Made by a program: the position numbers and the translations under genes. The notes beneath the pieces are model-generated. The model had not been told where the DNA came from. It saw only the letters and a program-made list of their open reading frames with translations, and ran no database searches. DNA of 64,000 nt, taken from assembly GCA_022821985.1 (NCBI GenBank), contig JAJECP010000024.1:124001-188000 (forward strand), read 5' to 3'. This stretch comes from Acidimicrobiia bacterium (GTDB lineage: Bacteria; Actinomycetota; Acidimicrobiia; Acidimicrobiales; Poriferisodalaceae). This document shows positions 45,787 through 53,820 of this stretch, in pieces. Position 1 is the first letter of the stretch, and every line of letters starts with the position of its first letter.

Positions 45787-46232
45787 CGGGTCTCCCGCGG
45801 TGTGCCGACACCCGTGTAGCGGCTCGGGGGCTCCATCCAGCGACGGGACATCCAGTCGGCGTCGCGGTAGTGGGCGTGAAAATGATCGGGAATCTGGCGC
45901 ATCACCTGGTCCACTACTCCGCCTTCTGGCCCGAAGCGTTCCTCACCGGCCTCGATCAAGCGGGCCAGCATTGCTTCCAACTCCGCAGCAGGCGGCTCGG
46001 TTCCGTGCCGCTTCCACACCACCATCGGCGTGGCGCACACCTCGCAGTCAGCCACCCAGCACAGCTCGTCCTCGTAGTACCAGTGAGTGAAGCGGGCGGC
46101 CTCGCACAGCTCGCACTCTGGGTCGAACGCCGCCGCATCACTACGACCCGGGCTGATCGCAGCGGCCGGATTCGGACAGCCCGCCGAGCCGACCGGACGG
46201 TCGACATCGGAATTCGGTTCGTACTGTGCCAC
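45783..46232 (-). CDS. Divergent HIT-like protein with Cys pairs
   Basis: A 149-residue protein. CELCEAARFTHWYYEDELCWVADCEVCATPMVVWKRHG lines up with the N-terminal half of HIT hydrolases (a CxxC zinc site, YEDE, PKRH-like element). Further on, PDHFHAHYRDADW carries an HxH, but not the full HxHxH triad. A second CxxC (CEVC) is present. It is probably a HIT-fold relative with altered or lost nucleotide hydrolase activity. It follows trpA by 3 bp and overlaps the cytochrome gene. Confidence 0.65.
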   Translation of the reverse strand: MAQYEPNSDVDRPVGSAGCPNPAAAISPGRSDAAAFDPECELCEAARFTHWYYEDELCWVADCEVCATPMVVWKRHGTEPPAAELEAMLARLIEAGEERFGPEGGVVDQVMRQIPDHFHAHYRDADWMSRRWMEPPSRYTGVGTPRETR

Positions 46233-46235
46233 CGG

Positions 46236-47042
46236 TCAGCCGTGGTCCAGCGCCGTCCGGTAGGAGGCCACGAGCTCGCCCACGGCCTCGGGGCCGTCTG
46301 ACATCAAGGTGCGGACAACGGCGGAGCCGACTGCGACACCATCGGCCACCTCGCAGGCTTCGACTGCTTGCTGCGGGGAGCCAATGCCGACGCCCGTGAG
46401 CACCGGCCGATGGGTCACGGCCTTGCAGCGCGCCGCAATTTCCGTGGCGGTGCTCGCGAGCGCCTTCCGTTCGCCGGTGACTCCCAGCAAACCGATTGCG
46501 TAGACGAAGCCCCGCGACGCCTCACAGAGCTGTGCCAGCCGGTGATCTGGGGTTGTGGGCGCAGCCAGCAGGATGGCTTCAATGCCCCCCGACGCCGCTG
46601 CCTCGAGCCACGGCCCCGCCTCGATGTAGGGCAGGTCGGGCAGTATCGCAGCACTGACGCCCGCTTCGAGCAGCGCCGAAGCGAAGCGTTCGTGCCCTTG
46701 GTGATGGCAGAGGTTGTAGTAGGTCATCGCCGCGTGTGGAATGCCGGTGTCGAGCTCCCGTGCTTCCTCCAGCACTGACGCCGGGGTCGCCCCGCCGGCC
46801 AGAGCTGCAGTGGACGCCTGCTGGATGACCGGGCCGTCTATCACGGGGTCCGAGAACGGGATGCCGATCTCGATGGCGTCGGCGCCAGCCGCCGCCGCTG
46901 CCTCCACGGCGCGTTGCCAGCCCTGGTAGCCGCCTGTGACGTATGGCACCAGCAGCTTCGCACCGCTGTCGCGCCGAGCCCGCAGGTGCGTCTCGAGTGC
47001 GCCGAGGGTCCCAGCCCGGTCAGCCGGCGATGCCTCGCTCAC
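46236..47042 (-). CDS. trpA: Tryptophan synthase alpha subunit
   Basis: Cleaves indole-3-glycerol phosphate to indole, which channels to TrpB. It has 268 residues. Catalytic Glu in ADAIEIGIPFSDP and Asp in AAILPDLPYIEA (loop 2); phosphate site GVGIGSPQQA and VAVGSAVV. LLVPYVTGGYQGW is the family start strand. The start lies 10 bp after trpB. It is the last trp gene of trpF-B-A. Confidence 0.97.
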   Translation of the reverse strand: MSEASPADRAGTLGALETHLRARRDSGAKLLVPYVTGGYQGWQRAVEAAAAAGADAIEIGIPFSDPVIDGPVIQQASTAALAGGATPASVLEEARELDTGIPHAAMTYYNLCHHQGHERFASALLEAGVSAAILPDLPYIEAGPWLEAAASGGIEAILLAAPTTPDHRLAQLCEASRGFVYAIGLLGVTGERKALASTATEIAARCKAVTHRPVLTGVGIGSPQQAVEACEVADGVAVGSAVVRTLMSDGPEAVGELVASYRTALDHG

Positions 47043-47052
47043 GAACGTGCCC

Positions 47053-48297
47053 TCACTCGCTCAGCCCATGCATCCCGAGCACGTCCATCATCTGGTCGAC
47101 GTCCTTGTCGCCCCGACCCGAGAGATTCATCAACACGGTCTGACCCTGCATCTCCGGCGCCGCCCGGACGATCCATGCCAGTGCATGAGCGCACTCCAGC
47201 GCCGGGATGATGCCTTCGGCCCGACTCATGAGCGTGAACGCCTCGACCACCTCGTCGTCGGTCACGCTCGGGTACTCGGCACGGCCGATGGCGGCCAGGT
47301 AGGCGTGCTCGGGCCCGACACCGGGATAGTCGAGCCCGGCTGAGATCGACTCAGCCTCCATCACTTGGCCCACCTCGTCCTGCATGAGGTAGCTGGTCAT
47401 GCCGTGCACCACACCGGGCACGCCGCGCCCGACCGCGGCACCGCCGGCGGGCTCGACTCCCACCAGCCGGGCGTCGCCATCGGCAAAACCCGAGAAGATC
47501 CCGGCCGCATTGCTGCCCCCGCCGACGCATGCCACCACCACGTCCGGGTCGCCGCCGGTGAGGTCCTTGCACTGCGCTGCAGCTTCGTCGCCGAGGATGT
47601 GGTGGAAGGTGCGGACCATCCACGGGTACGGATGGGGGCCCATCACCGAGCCGAGGCAGTAGTGCGTGTTCTCGACGGTGGCCACCCAGTCGCGCAACGC
47701 CTCGTTCACGGCGTCCTTGAGCGTGCGGCTGCCGGACTGCACCGACTCCACTTCGGATCCCAGCAGGCGCATGCGGAACACGTTCAGGGCCTGACGGTCG
47801 ACATCGACGGCGCCCATGTAGACCTTGCACTCCATCCCCAGCAGCGCCGCCGCGGTCGCAGTAGCGACACCGTGCTGGCCGGCACCCGTCTCGGCCACCA
47901 GCCGTGTCTTGCCCATGCGCTGGGCCAGCAGCGCCTGCCCGATGACGTTGTTGATCTTGTGCGAGCCGGTGTGGTTGAGATCCTCGCGCTTGACCAGGAG
48001 ACGCAGGCCGAGCTGGCTCGACAGGTTTCGGCATTCGGTCAAGGGCGACGGCCGTCCCCCGTAGTCGCGCAGGGTGGTCTCGAATTCGGCCACGAATGCC
48101 GGGTCGGCCCAGGCCTCCCGGAAGGCCGCCTCGAGCTCCTCGCACGCTGCGACCAGCGTCTCGGGCACAAACCGGCCGCCGAATTCGCCGAAGCGGCCAT
48201 CGGTTGTGGGCTCGCCCATAACCGACCTTGAACTCGGCGTGGGCTCGCCCATGACCGACCTCGAACCCGGGGTGGGTCCATCAGTTGCTGCAGCCAT
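47053..48297 (-). CDS. trpB: Tryptophan synthase beta subunit with duplicated N-terminal segment
   Basis: PLP enzyme joining indole and serine; 414 residues. The PLP lysine is in [13 protein letters not shown], the phosphate loop in GGGSNAAG, the monovalent cation/COMM domain follows, and LSGRGDKD is at the C-terminus. The conserved family start is [16 protein letters not shown] at about residue 33. Before it lie two 11-residue repeats ([22 protein letters not shown]), from a 33-bp tandem duplication that also copies an ATG and a GAGGT/AAGGT element. The first ATG (48297) has the best ribosome site (GAGGGA), but internal starts at 48252 and 48219 are possible. Confidence 0.97.
   Translation of the reverse strand: MAAATDGPTPGSRSVMGEPTPSSRSVMGEPTTDGRFGEFGGRFVPETLVAACEELEAAFREAWADPAFVAEFETTLRDYGGRPSPLTECRNLSSQLGLRLLVKREDLNHTGSHKINNVIGQALLAQRMGKTRLVAETGAGQHGVATATAAALLGMECKVYMGAVDVDRQALNVFRMRLLGSEVESVQSGSRTLKDAVNEALRDWVATVENTHYCLGSVMGPHPYPWMVRTFHHILGDEAAAQCKDLTGGDPDVVVACVGGGSNAAGIFSGFADGDARLVGVEPAGGAAVGRGVPGVVHGMTSYLMQDEVGQVMEAESISAGLDYPGVGPEHAYLAAIGRAEYPSVTDDEVVEAFTLMSRAEGIIPALECAHALAWIVRAAPEMQGQTVLMNLSGRGDKDVDQMMDVLGMHGLSE
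48206..48276. repeat. 33-bp tandem repeat in the trpB 5' end
   Basis: Units begin with GTGGG at 48206, 48239 and 48272 (two full copies and a partial third), spaced exactly 33 bp. In frame they encode 11-residue repeats, and each full unit contains a Met codon with a purine-rich element before it. It looks like a recent duplication. Confidence 0.85.
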
Positions 48298-48309
48298 GCC
48301 GTCCCTCGC

Positions 48310-48984
48310 TCAGTCGTCGCGCCAGTCGTACGGCGCGCCCTCTTCGGGCGGCTCCGACTCGTCGGCATCCTCGTAGCGAGCACCTGCCTCCTTGGCCGCC
48401 GCGACGAACTCGCGCATGGCGAGCACGTCCTTGCGGCCCGGCTCGGATTCGACACCCGACGCCACATCCACGCCCCACGGCCGCACGACCTCGATGGCCT
48501 GCGCCACATTCGAGGCACGCAGCCCGCCCGCGAGCAGCAGTCTCATGCCGCGATCTCGGCCTTCGAGCTGCCGCCAGTCGAAGACGCGCCCGCTGCCGGG
48601 CTCGGAGCCGTCCAGCATGAGCACAGCGGCGCCGTAGTCGCGCACACGTTCCACATTGGGATCCCCCGCGACGAATGCCTTGATCAGGCCGGGCACCCGC
48701 TCGGCGATCCAGCGGCTGTCGGCCGTGGTCTCATTCCCGTGCAACTGGGCCAGGCGCAAACCGGCGCCGTCCATGATCTGCACGACCCGCTGGGGCAGCT
48801 CGTTGCGGAACACACCGACCGTGACGACGCCGCCCGGCAGCCGGCGAACGATGTCTCTGGCCAGCCTCGGGGAGATCTGCCGTGGCGATCCGGGCACGAA
48901 GTTGAAGCCGACGGCGTCGGCACCCATGCCGACGGCGACCAGCGCATCCTCTTCGTTCGTGACGCCACAGATCTTTACGAACAT
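48310..48984 (-). CDS. trpF: Phosphoribosylanthranilate isomerase
   Basis: Third tryptophan-pathway step. It has 224 residues. The N-terminal MFVKICGVTNEEDA contains the catalytic Cys, with the catalytic Asp in AAVLMLDGSEPGSG; LAQLHGNE, LLLAGGLRASNV and VDVASGVESEPGRKD are family signatures. The acidic C-terminal 20 residues are extra. It precedes trpB by 12 bp. A dedicated TrpF beside a separate HisA means that HisA need not act as the dual-function PriA known from many actinobacteria. Confidence 0.96.
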   Translation of the reverse strand: MFVKICGVTNEEDALVAVGMGADAVGFNFVPGSPRQISPRLARDIVRRLPGGVVTVGVFRNELPQRVVQIMDGAGLRLAQLHGNETTADSRWIAERVPGLIKAFVAGDPNVERVRDYGAAVLMLDGSEPGSGRVFDWRQLEGRDRGMRLLLAGGLRASNVAQAIEVVRPWGVDVASGVESEPGRKDVLAMREFVAAAKEAGARYEDADESEPPEEGAPYDWRDD

Positions 48985-49032
48985 GTCACTACCGGCATGT
49001 CAGGCGATCCCTCGCGGCGGCGGGCCCACGTG

Positions 49033-49049
49033 TCCCGCTCTTGTTCGCT
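49033..49049. repeat. Partial copy of the dispersed GC-rich repeat
   Basis: TCCCGCTCTTGTTCGCT, identical over 17 bases to 19364-19380, lies in the short gap between trpF and the ABM gene. The flanks diverge at once. Confidence 0.4.
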
Positions 49050-49058
49050 GGGCCAGAG

Positions 49059-49373
49059 TCAGAACTCGAGACCCTTGGCCACAGCCGGGTCCAGGAAAAT
49101 GAGCTCGGGACGGGCCGCCATGAACTCCCGCGTGGCCTGGCCGAAGACCTTCATCTGCTCCGAGCCACCGTGGGCTGCGAGCGCATCCTGGTCGCTGTAC
49201 AGCTCGTAGAACCACACCACATCGGCGTCGTTCTGGTCCTTGTGGGCGGCGTACACCTCGGTGCCCGGTTCGCCGGCGACATTGCTCATGCCGATGTCGG
49301 CGATCACTGCGAGCAAATCGTCACGCATGCCTTCTTTGGCGGTCAGCTTGGCCAGGAGTGCCGTCTTTGCCAT
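49059..49373 (-). CDS. ABM (antibiotic biosynthesis monooxygenase) domain protein
   Basis: A 104-residue dimeric alpha-beta barrel protein: ALLAKLTAKEGMRDDLLAVI, VYAAHKDQNDADVVWFYELYSDQDALAAH and a C-terminal strand match the ABM/YgiN-type quinol or small-molecule monooxygenase fold. No cofactor motif is expected in this family. It is not obviously connected with the trp genes around it. Function open. Confidence 0.88.
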   Translation of the reverse strand: MAKTALLAKLTAKEGMRDDLLAVIADIGMSNVAGEPGTEVYAAHKDQNDADVVWFYELYSDQDALAAHGGSEQMKVFGQATREFMAARPELIFLDPAVAKGLEF

Positions 49374-49454
49374 GTTGTTGCTCCCTGCGATCCGTTCGAC
49401 TCGACAACAGCCTGCGAGCGTACCCGTGAGGGCCCGAGAGCAGGCTCACTCGCC

Positions 49455-50339
49455 TCAGAAGACTCCCGCTAGCTCGACTTGATCGCCCGAGGCCGTAAGG
49501 GCCGCATCGCCGGCGTCGCTGCGGGAGCGTGCGAATCCCACGGTCAAGTCGTTCAGCGTCGCTGTGCTCAGCACCGTGGCCACCGTTGCGCCACCGCCGT
49601 CCCGCAACTCGTCGCCTGCGCTGAGCGGCACAGGCGAGCGGAGCCGGCATACCGTCCGGCGTCCGCCTGTGCGCGAGTCGATTCGCTCCACCAGCTCCTG
49701 GCCCCGGTAGCAGCCCTTGGTGAACGACGCAGCTCGCTCGACGAGACCCGTCTCGTTGGGGATGTCACCCGGTTGGATCTCCGTGCCCATGGCGGGCAAG
49801 CCGTAGACCATGCGCAGCGCCTCGAACTCGTCGGCTGAGAGTTGCTCGGCGCCGTCGGCTAACGCAACGGCCTCGCTGCCGGAGTCGACGAGCAGGTCGT
49901 GACCGCTGGCCAACGGCCAGTGCGCGGGGCGCACCACGTGCTCTGGGGCTCCGCTCGGGCCAGTGCTCGAAACGCCGACCGCCGATTCGCCTTCCGCACG
50001 GGGCCCGCGCACCGCGTGCATCTGCCATTCGTGCAGGGAGAAGTCGGCCCGGGTCCGTAGCTTGAAGCGCTCGAGCGATGCCGACATTGCCTCGCCGAAG
50101 CCAGGCTCGATGTCGGCGACGTAGGTCTCAGGACCGGTGCGGCTGATGGCGAAGAGCGCTTCTATTCGCCCTCGTGGCTCCAACAGGAACGACAGGGCGC
50201 TCTGGCCGACCTCCATGGCCTCCACTTCGGCCGAGATCTGGCCGTGCAAGTACACGGCGGCCTCGGGTCCGGTCACCACGAGCACCTCGCGCGGGACCGT
50301 TGCCGCCACCGACCGATCGAGCGCAGACGCGATCGTCAT
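49455..50339 (-). CDS. ygfZ: YgfZ/GcvT-like folate-binding Fe-S assembly protein
   Basis: A 294-residue protein of the GcvT/YgfZ family. The diagnostic KGCYRGQE motif (FTKGCYRGQELVERI) contains the conserved Cys, preceded by GDIPNETGLVERAASF; the N-terminal half has VYLHGQISAEV and SFLLEPRGRIEAL. YgfZ proteins help repair or assemble certain Fe-S enzymes using folate. The ATG at 50339 overlaps the trpEG stop (ATGA) and is preferred over an in-frame ATG 12 bp upstream. It is co-transcribed with trpEG. Confidence 0.93.
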   Translation of the reverse strand: MTIASALDRSVAATVPREVLVVTGPEAAVYLHGQISAEVEAMEVGQSALSFLLEPRGRIEALFAISRTGPETYVADIEPGFGEAMSASLERFKLRTRADFSLHEWQMHAVRGPRAEGESAVGVSSTGPSGAPEHVVRPAHWPLASGHDLLVDSGSEAVALADGAEQLSADEFEALRMVYGLPAMGTEIQPGDIPNETGLVERAASFTKGCYRGQELVERIDSRTGGRRTVCRLRSPVPLSAGDELRDGGGATVATVLSTATLNDLTVGFARSRSDAGDAALTASGDQVELAGVF

Positions 50340-52540
50340 CCGGCTCTCCATCCGGGCACCAAACGGTCCACGGCGTTGCGAATCAGCGCGAGCCCGACGC
50401 CGTCATCGAGCGACATGATCGATTCCGGGTGGAACTGCACGGCCGCAACGGGCAGCTCGCGGTGCTCCACCGCCATCACGATGTCATCATCGAGGCTCAC
50501 CGCCGTCACCTCGAGCGAATCGGGTACTTCGGAGCGATGGGCGAACAGCGAGTGGTAGCGACCCGCCCGGAACTCCTTCGGCAGGCCATCGAGCAGCTGC
50601 CCGCCCAAGATGCGGATGGCAGACGGCTTGCCGTGCACGGGCGTGGTGAGCTGGCCCAGCTCGCCGCCGAAGTACTCCACGATGCCCTGCAGCCCCAGGC
50701 ACACCCCGAACAGCGGCAGCCCGGCATCGAGGGTGGCCCGCACCACCGGTCCGATGCTGAAGTCGTCGGGCCGGCCGGGGCCTGGCGAGAGCACGATGAG
50801 GTCGAAGTCGTCGGCGCTGATCTCCTCGGTGGGAAAGCCGGCCCGGCGGGTCACCACCGTGGCGCCGGTCTGGCGCAGGTAGTTCGCCAGCGTGTGCACG
50901 AACGAGTCGAGGTGATCAACCAGCAGCACCCGCCGATCGCTGGGCGCCGAAGCGGCAACCCCCGCGGTCGCCGCTGACCGTGGCCGCCGGAGCGCGTCCA
51001 GGAACGCCGACGCCTTGAGCTCGGTTTCCGATTCCTCCTCGTCGGGCTCGGAGTCCCACAGCAGCGTGGCACCCACACGCACCTCCGCATGCCCGTCGGC
51101 GACGCGGATCGTGCGCAGCGTGAGCCCGGTGTTCAGGCTGCCGTCGAAACCCACCTTGCCGACCGCACCCCCGTACCAGGCCCGGGCGGTGCGTTCGTGC
51201 TGCTCGAGGAACATCATCGCCGCCGTCTTGGGCGCGCCGGTCACCGTGACCGCCCACGTGTGCGACAGGAACGCATCGAGCGCGTCGAAGCCGGGGCGCA
51301 GACGGCCTTCTACGTGATCAACGGTGTGGATGAGACGCGAGTACATCTCGATCTGGCGGCGGCCGATCACCTTGACCGAGCCGGGGACGCAGATGCGGCT
51401 CTTGTCATTGCGATCGACGTCGGTGCACATCGTCAACTCCGACTCGTCCTTCGCCGAGTTGAGCAGCGCCAGGATCTGCGAGGCGTCGTCGATGGGGTCT
51501 TGGCCGCGGGCGATGGTTCCCGAGATCGGGCAGGTCTCGACCCGCTCGCCCTCGACCCGCACGTACATCTCGGGCGAGGCACCGACGAGCCATTCCCCGC
51601 TGTCCCCAGCTGCACCCAAATTGATCAGGAACCCGTACGGCGCAGGGTTCTGTTCCTTGAGCCGGCGGAACAGCTCTGCTGGAGACTCGACGCAGGGCTC
51701 GGAGAACATCTGGCTGGTGACCACCTCGAAGAGGTCGCCCCGGGCGAAGTACTCGTGAGCCGCACGCACACCGGCCGCATAGCCGCCGGGCTCATGGTCG
51801 CAGCTCGCCTCCAGCTCGAAATCGGGCTCATAGGGCACGCGTGCACCGCCGCCCGCCAGCCCGGCGGTGCTGCGACCGTTCACCGCAAAGTCGTACTGGA
51901 AGCGCTGCGCGATGCCGCCCTCGTGGTCCACGATGAGCAGGTCGTCGGGCAGGTAGAGCACCAGGTCGCGCTGCTCGGCCGGGCGCGGCAGCGTCAGCGC
52001 GATGGGCTCGAACTGGAACGCCAGGTCGTAGCCGAACGCCCCGTACAGGCCCAGGTGCGGATCGTCGCAGGAGAACAGGTTCACCAGGGCGCGCACAACC
52101 GTGAACGTGGACGGCTGGCGGCTGCGCTCTTCTTCCTCGAAACGCCGATCAGCCCGTTCCACCCGGCAGACCACGGCGCCCGAGCCGTCGCCGGCCTCGT
52201 GGCGAAGGTCGACGATGCCTGCAGCACTTCCCAGCGCTGCCAGCGTCTCGTGAACCGGCTCCAGCAGCACTGTGCCCCGCTCGTTCAAGGCGCTCACCCA
52301 GATGTCCTGCGCCCGGCTGGTGATGGCCAGCGGCGGGTCGGCGAAGCCCATGTCCCAGCGGGTGTAACGGCCGGGGTACTCGTAGCTCGACGACAGCAGC
52401 ACGCCCCGTGCCTCATCCAGCCGATCGACGAGGTCTTCGATCTCGGCGTTGCCGTCAACCGTCGACGCAGTCAGCGAGATGTTGATGCCGCCCCCGGTCT
52501 GGAACTGCGTCTCGCCCATATTCGTCGGTTCAGGACTCAT
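50336..52540 (-). CDS. trpEG: Anthranilate synthase, TrpE-TrpG fusion
   Basis: A 734-residue single-chain anthranilate synthase converting chorismate and glutamine to anthranilate. TrpE part (about 1-520): LLSSSYEYPGRYTRWDMGF near the N-terminus (feedback region), SGTIARGQ, DVDRNDKSRI and TVTGAPKTAAMM. TrpG part (about 530-734): LVDHLDSFVHTLANYLRQTG, SPGPGRP, nucleophile Cys in GVCLGLQG, and VQFHPES with His/Glu. The fused type is well known from Rhizobium and Azospirillum. The ATG at 52540 is chosen as giving a family-like N-terminus; no strong ribosome site is visible. trpC and trpD are not in the window. Confidence 0.94.
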   Translation of the reverse strand: MSPEPTNMGETQFQTGGGINISLTASTVDGNAEIEDLVDRLDEARGVLLSSSYEYPGRYTRWDMGFADPPLAITSRAQDIWVSALNERGTVLLEPVHETLAALGSAAGIVDLRHEAGDGSGAVVCRVERADRRFEEEERSRQPSTFTVVRALVNLFSCDDPHLGLYGAFGYDLAFQFEPIALTLPRPAEQRDLVLYLPDDLLIVDHEGGIAQRFQYDFAVNGRSTAGLAGGGARVPYEPDFELEASCDHEPGGYAAGVRAAHEYFARGDLFEVVTSQMFSEPCVESPAELFRRLKEQNPAPYGFLINLGAAGDSGEWLVGASPEMYVRVEGERVETCPISGTIARGQDPIDDASQILALLNSAKDESELTMCTDVDRNDKSRICVPGSVKVIGRRQIEMYSRLIHTVDHVEGRLRPGFDALDAFLSHTWAVTVTGAPKTAAMMFLEQHERTARAWYGGAVGKVGFDGSLNTGLTLRTIRVADGHAEVRVGATLLWDSEPDEEESETELKASAFLDALRRPRSAATAGVAASAPSDRRVLLVDHLDSFVHTLANYLRQTGATVVTRRAGFPTEEISADDFDLIVLSPGPGRPDDFSIGPVVRATLDAGLPLFGVCLGLQGIVEYFGGELGQLTTPVHGKPSAIRILGGQLLDGLPKEFRAGRYHSLFAHRSEVPDSLEVTAVSLDDDIVMAVEHRELPVAAVQFHPESIMSLDDGVGLALIRNAVDRLVPGWRAG

Positions 52541-52577
52541 GGGTTCGGGGTTTCTGCTCAGGCCTAGGGCCGCACGT

Positions 52578-53036
52578 TCACAGGTACAGGCCGGTGCTGC
52601 CGGGCTCGATGCGGGGTGCAGCAATGGCGTGCACATCGCGCTCTCGCAGGATCAGGAAGTCGTCGCCGTGCACCTCGACCTCGTGGCGATCCTCGGGGCT
52701 GAACAGCACCCGGTCCCCTTCCTGGGCGGTCCTCACGTTCGGCCCTGCACCGATGACCTCGCCCCACACGAGGCGCTTGTTCTGCTGGGCCGTTGCCGGG
52801 ATCAGGATCCCGCCGCTGGTGCGCCGTTCCGAGCCGTCGTTGGGGAGCCGCACGAGCAGCCGGTCGTGCAGCATCTTGATGGGCCGGCGCTCGCCGTCGG
52901 AGTCGGGCGGGGCGGACGGCTTCGGCTTGCTGGCAGCGGGCTTCGGACGACTGCTGGACTTCGAGCTCTTCGAAGGACGAGCGGGTTTCGTCGCCGAAGC
53001 GGCACCATGCTCGTTGTTGGTCTCGGGAGCGCTCAC
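52578..53036 (-). CDS. GroES-like co-chaperonin with basic Ser/Pro/Lys-rich N-terminal extension
   Basis: A 152-residue protein. The last 95 residues form a Cpn10 domain: IKMLHDRLLVRLP, the mobile-loop region with TSGGILIPATAQQNKRLVWGEVIGAGPN, and DRVLFSPEDRHEVEVHGDDFLILRERDVHAI, ending TGLYL. Before it are about 57 residues rich in Ser, Pro and Lys (KSSKSSSRPKPAASKPKP), which is unusual for GroES. The GTG at 53036 is taken as start, because the frame further upstream overlaps the divergent hydrolase gene. No groEL is adjacent. It may be a second, specialised GroES homologue. Confidence 0.82.
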   Translation of the reverse strand: MSAPETNNEHGAASATKPARPSKSSKSSSRPKPAASKPKPSAPPDSDGERRPIKMLHDRLLVRLPNDGSERRTSGGILIPATAQQNKRLVWGEVIGAGPNVRTAQEGDRVLFSPEDRHEVEVHGDDFLILRERDVHAIAAPRIEPGSTGLYL

Positions 53037-53061
53037 CGCCCGCACGGTACCGTTCACCGGC

Positions 53062-53808
53062 GTGAATGACGCAGAGAATTCGCAGCGACCGCCCGCTCCC
53101 GGGCCGCCATTTGAGGTGGAGGCGTTCGAGGTCACCGCAGCGACCTCGGATGGCATCGAGCTCGAGGCCGAAGCTGCCTGGCCCGGCTCGACAGGGCCTG
53201 AGGGAGCAGGCGCCGATGGCGGCGGTTCCGGCAGCACTGCCGCAGCGGTGGCTGTGCTGTCTCACCCGCACCCGCTCTACGGCGGCGACATGTGGAACCC
53301 GCTCGTCGATCATCTCTTCAGGGCGCTGCCCGCGAGCGGCATCGCAACGCTTCGCTACAACTTCCGGGGCACCGGACGTTCTGGCGGCAGCCACGACGAC
53401 GGGAAGGCCGAGCAGCTCGATGCCGTGGCCGCCTTCGAAGCGGCCGTGCGCCTCGCGGCCGACCGGTCGGGCACCGCTGATCCGCCGCCGGTCGTCTCGG
53501 CCGGCTGGTCGTTCGGCGGCGATGTCTCGCTCGCCGCCAACCACGACGCCTTGTCGGCATGGATCGGCATTGCCGCGCCGTTGCGGATCGTCGACCCCGC
53601 ATCGATGGGCGCCGCAGCCGATCCTCGGCCCAAGCTGCTCCTGGTGCCCGAGCACGACCAGTTCCGCTCCCCCGCCGAAGCGGCCGAGATCACCGAGGGC
53701 TGGGCCAACACCCGGCTCGACGTCATCTCTGGCGGCGATCACTTCCTGATGGGCCACGCACGAGCGGTCGGCGAGAAGATCGCCTCGTTTGTGAGCAGCC
53801 TGCAGTAG
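53062..53808 (+). CDS. Alpha/beta hydrolase (dienelactone hydrolase-like)
   Basis: A 248-residue hydrolase with AVLSHPHPLYGGDMWNPLV after a variable N-terminus, LRYNFRGTGRSGG, nucleophile Ser in SAGWSFGGDVSLA, acid in LLVPEHDQF and His in SGGDHFLMG. This group is often annotated as alpha/beta fold or DLH-like hydrolases of unknown substrate. The GTG at 53062 is chosen, since upstream in-frame sequence overlaps the GroES-like gene antisense. It converges with the acyl-CoA synthetase gene. Confidence 0.88.
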   Translation: MNDAENSQRPPAPGPPFEVEAFEVTAATSDGIELEAEAAWPGSTGPEGAGADGGGSGSTAAAVAVLSHPHPLYGGDMWNPLVDHLFRALPASGIATLRYNFRGTGRSGGSHDDGKAEQLDAVAAFEAAVRLAADRSGTADPPPVVSAGWSFGGDVSLAANHDALSAWIGIAAPLRIVDPASMGAAADPRPKLLLVPEHDQFRSPAEAAEITEGWANTRLDVISGGDHFLMGHARAVGEKIASFVSSLQ

Positions 53809-53820
53809 CGGCGCAGCCTC

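Noticed and set aside
51089-52567. Plus-strand open frame of 492 codons opposite trpEG
   Set aside because: It is antisense to trpEG and rich in His, Val, Asp and Gln without motifs.
52541-52636. Extended N-terminus or leader peptide for trpEG
   Set aside because: The extra 32 residues overlap the GroES-like gene and contain no tryptophan run or attenuator hairpin, so neither a leader peptide nor a true extension is supported.
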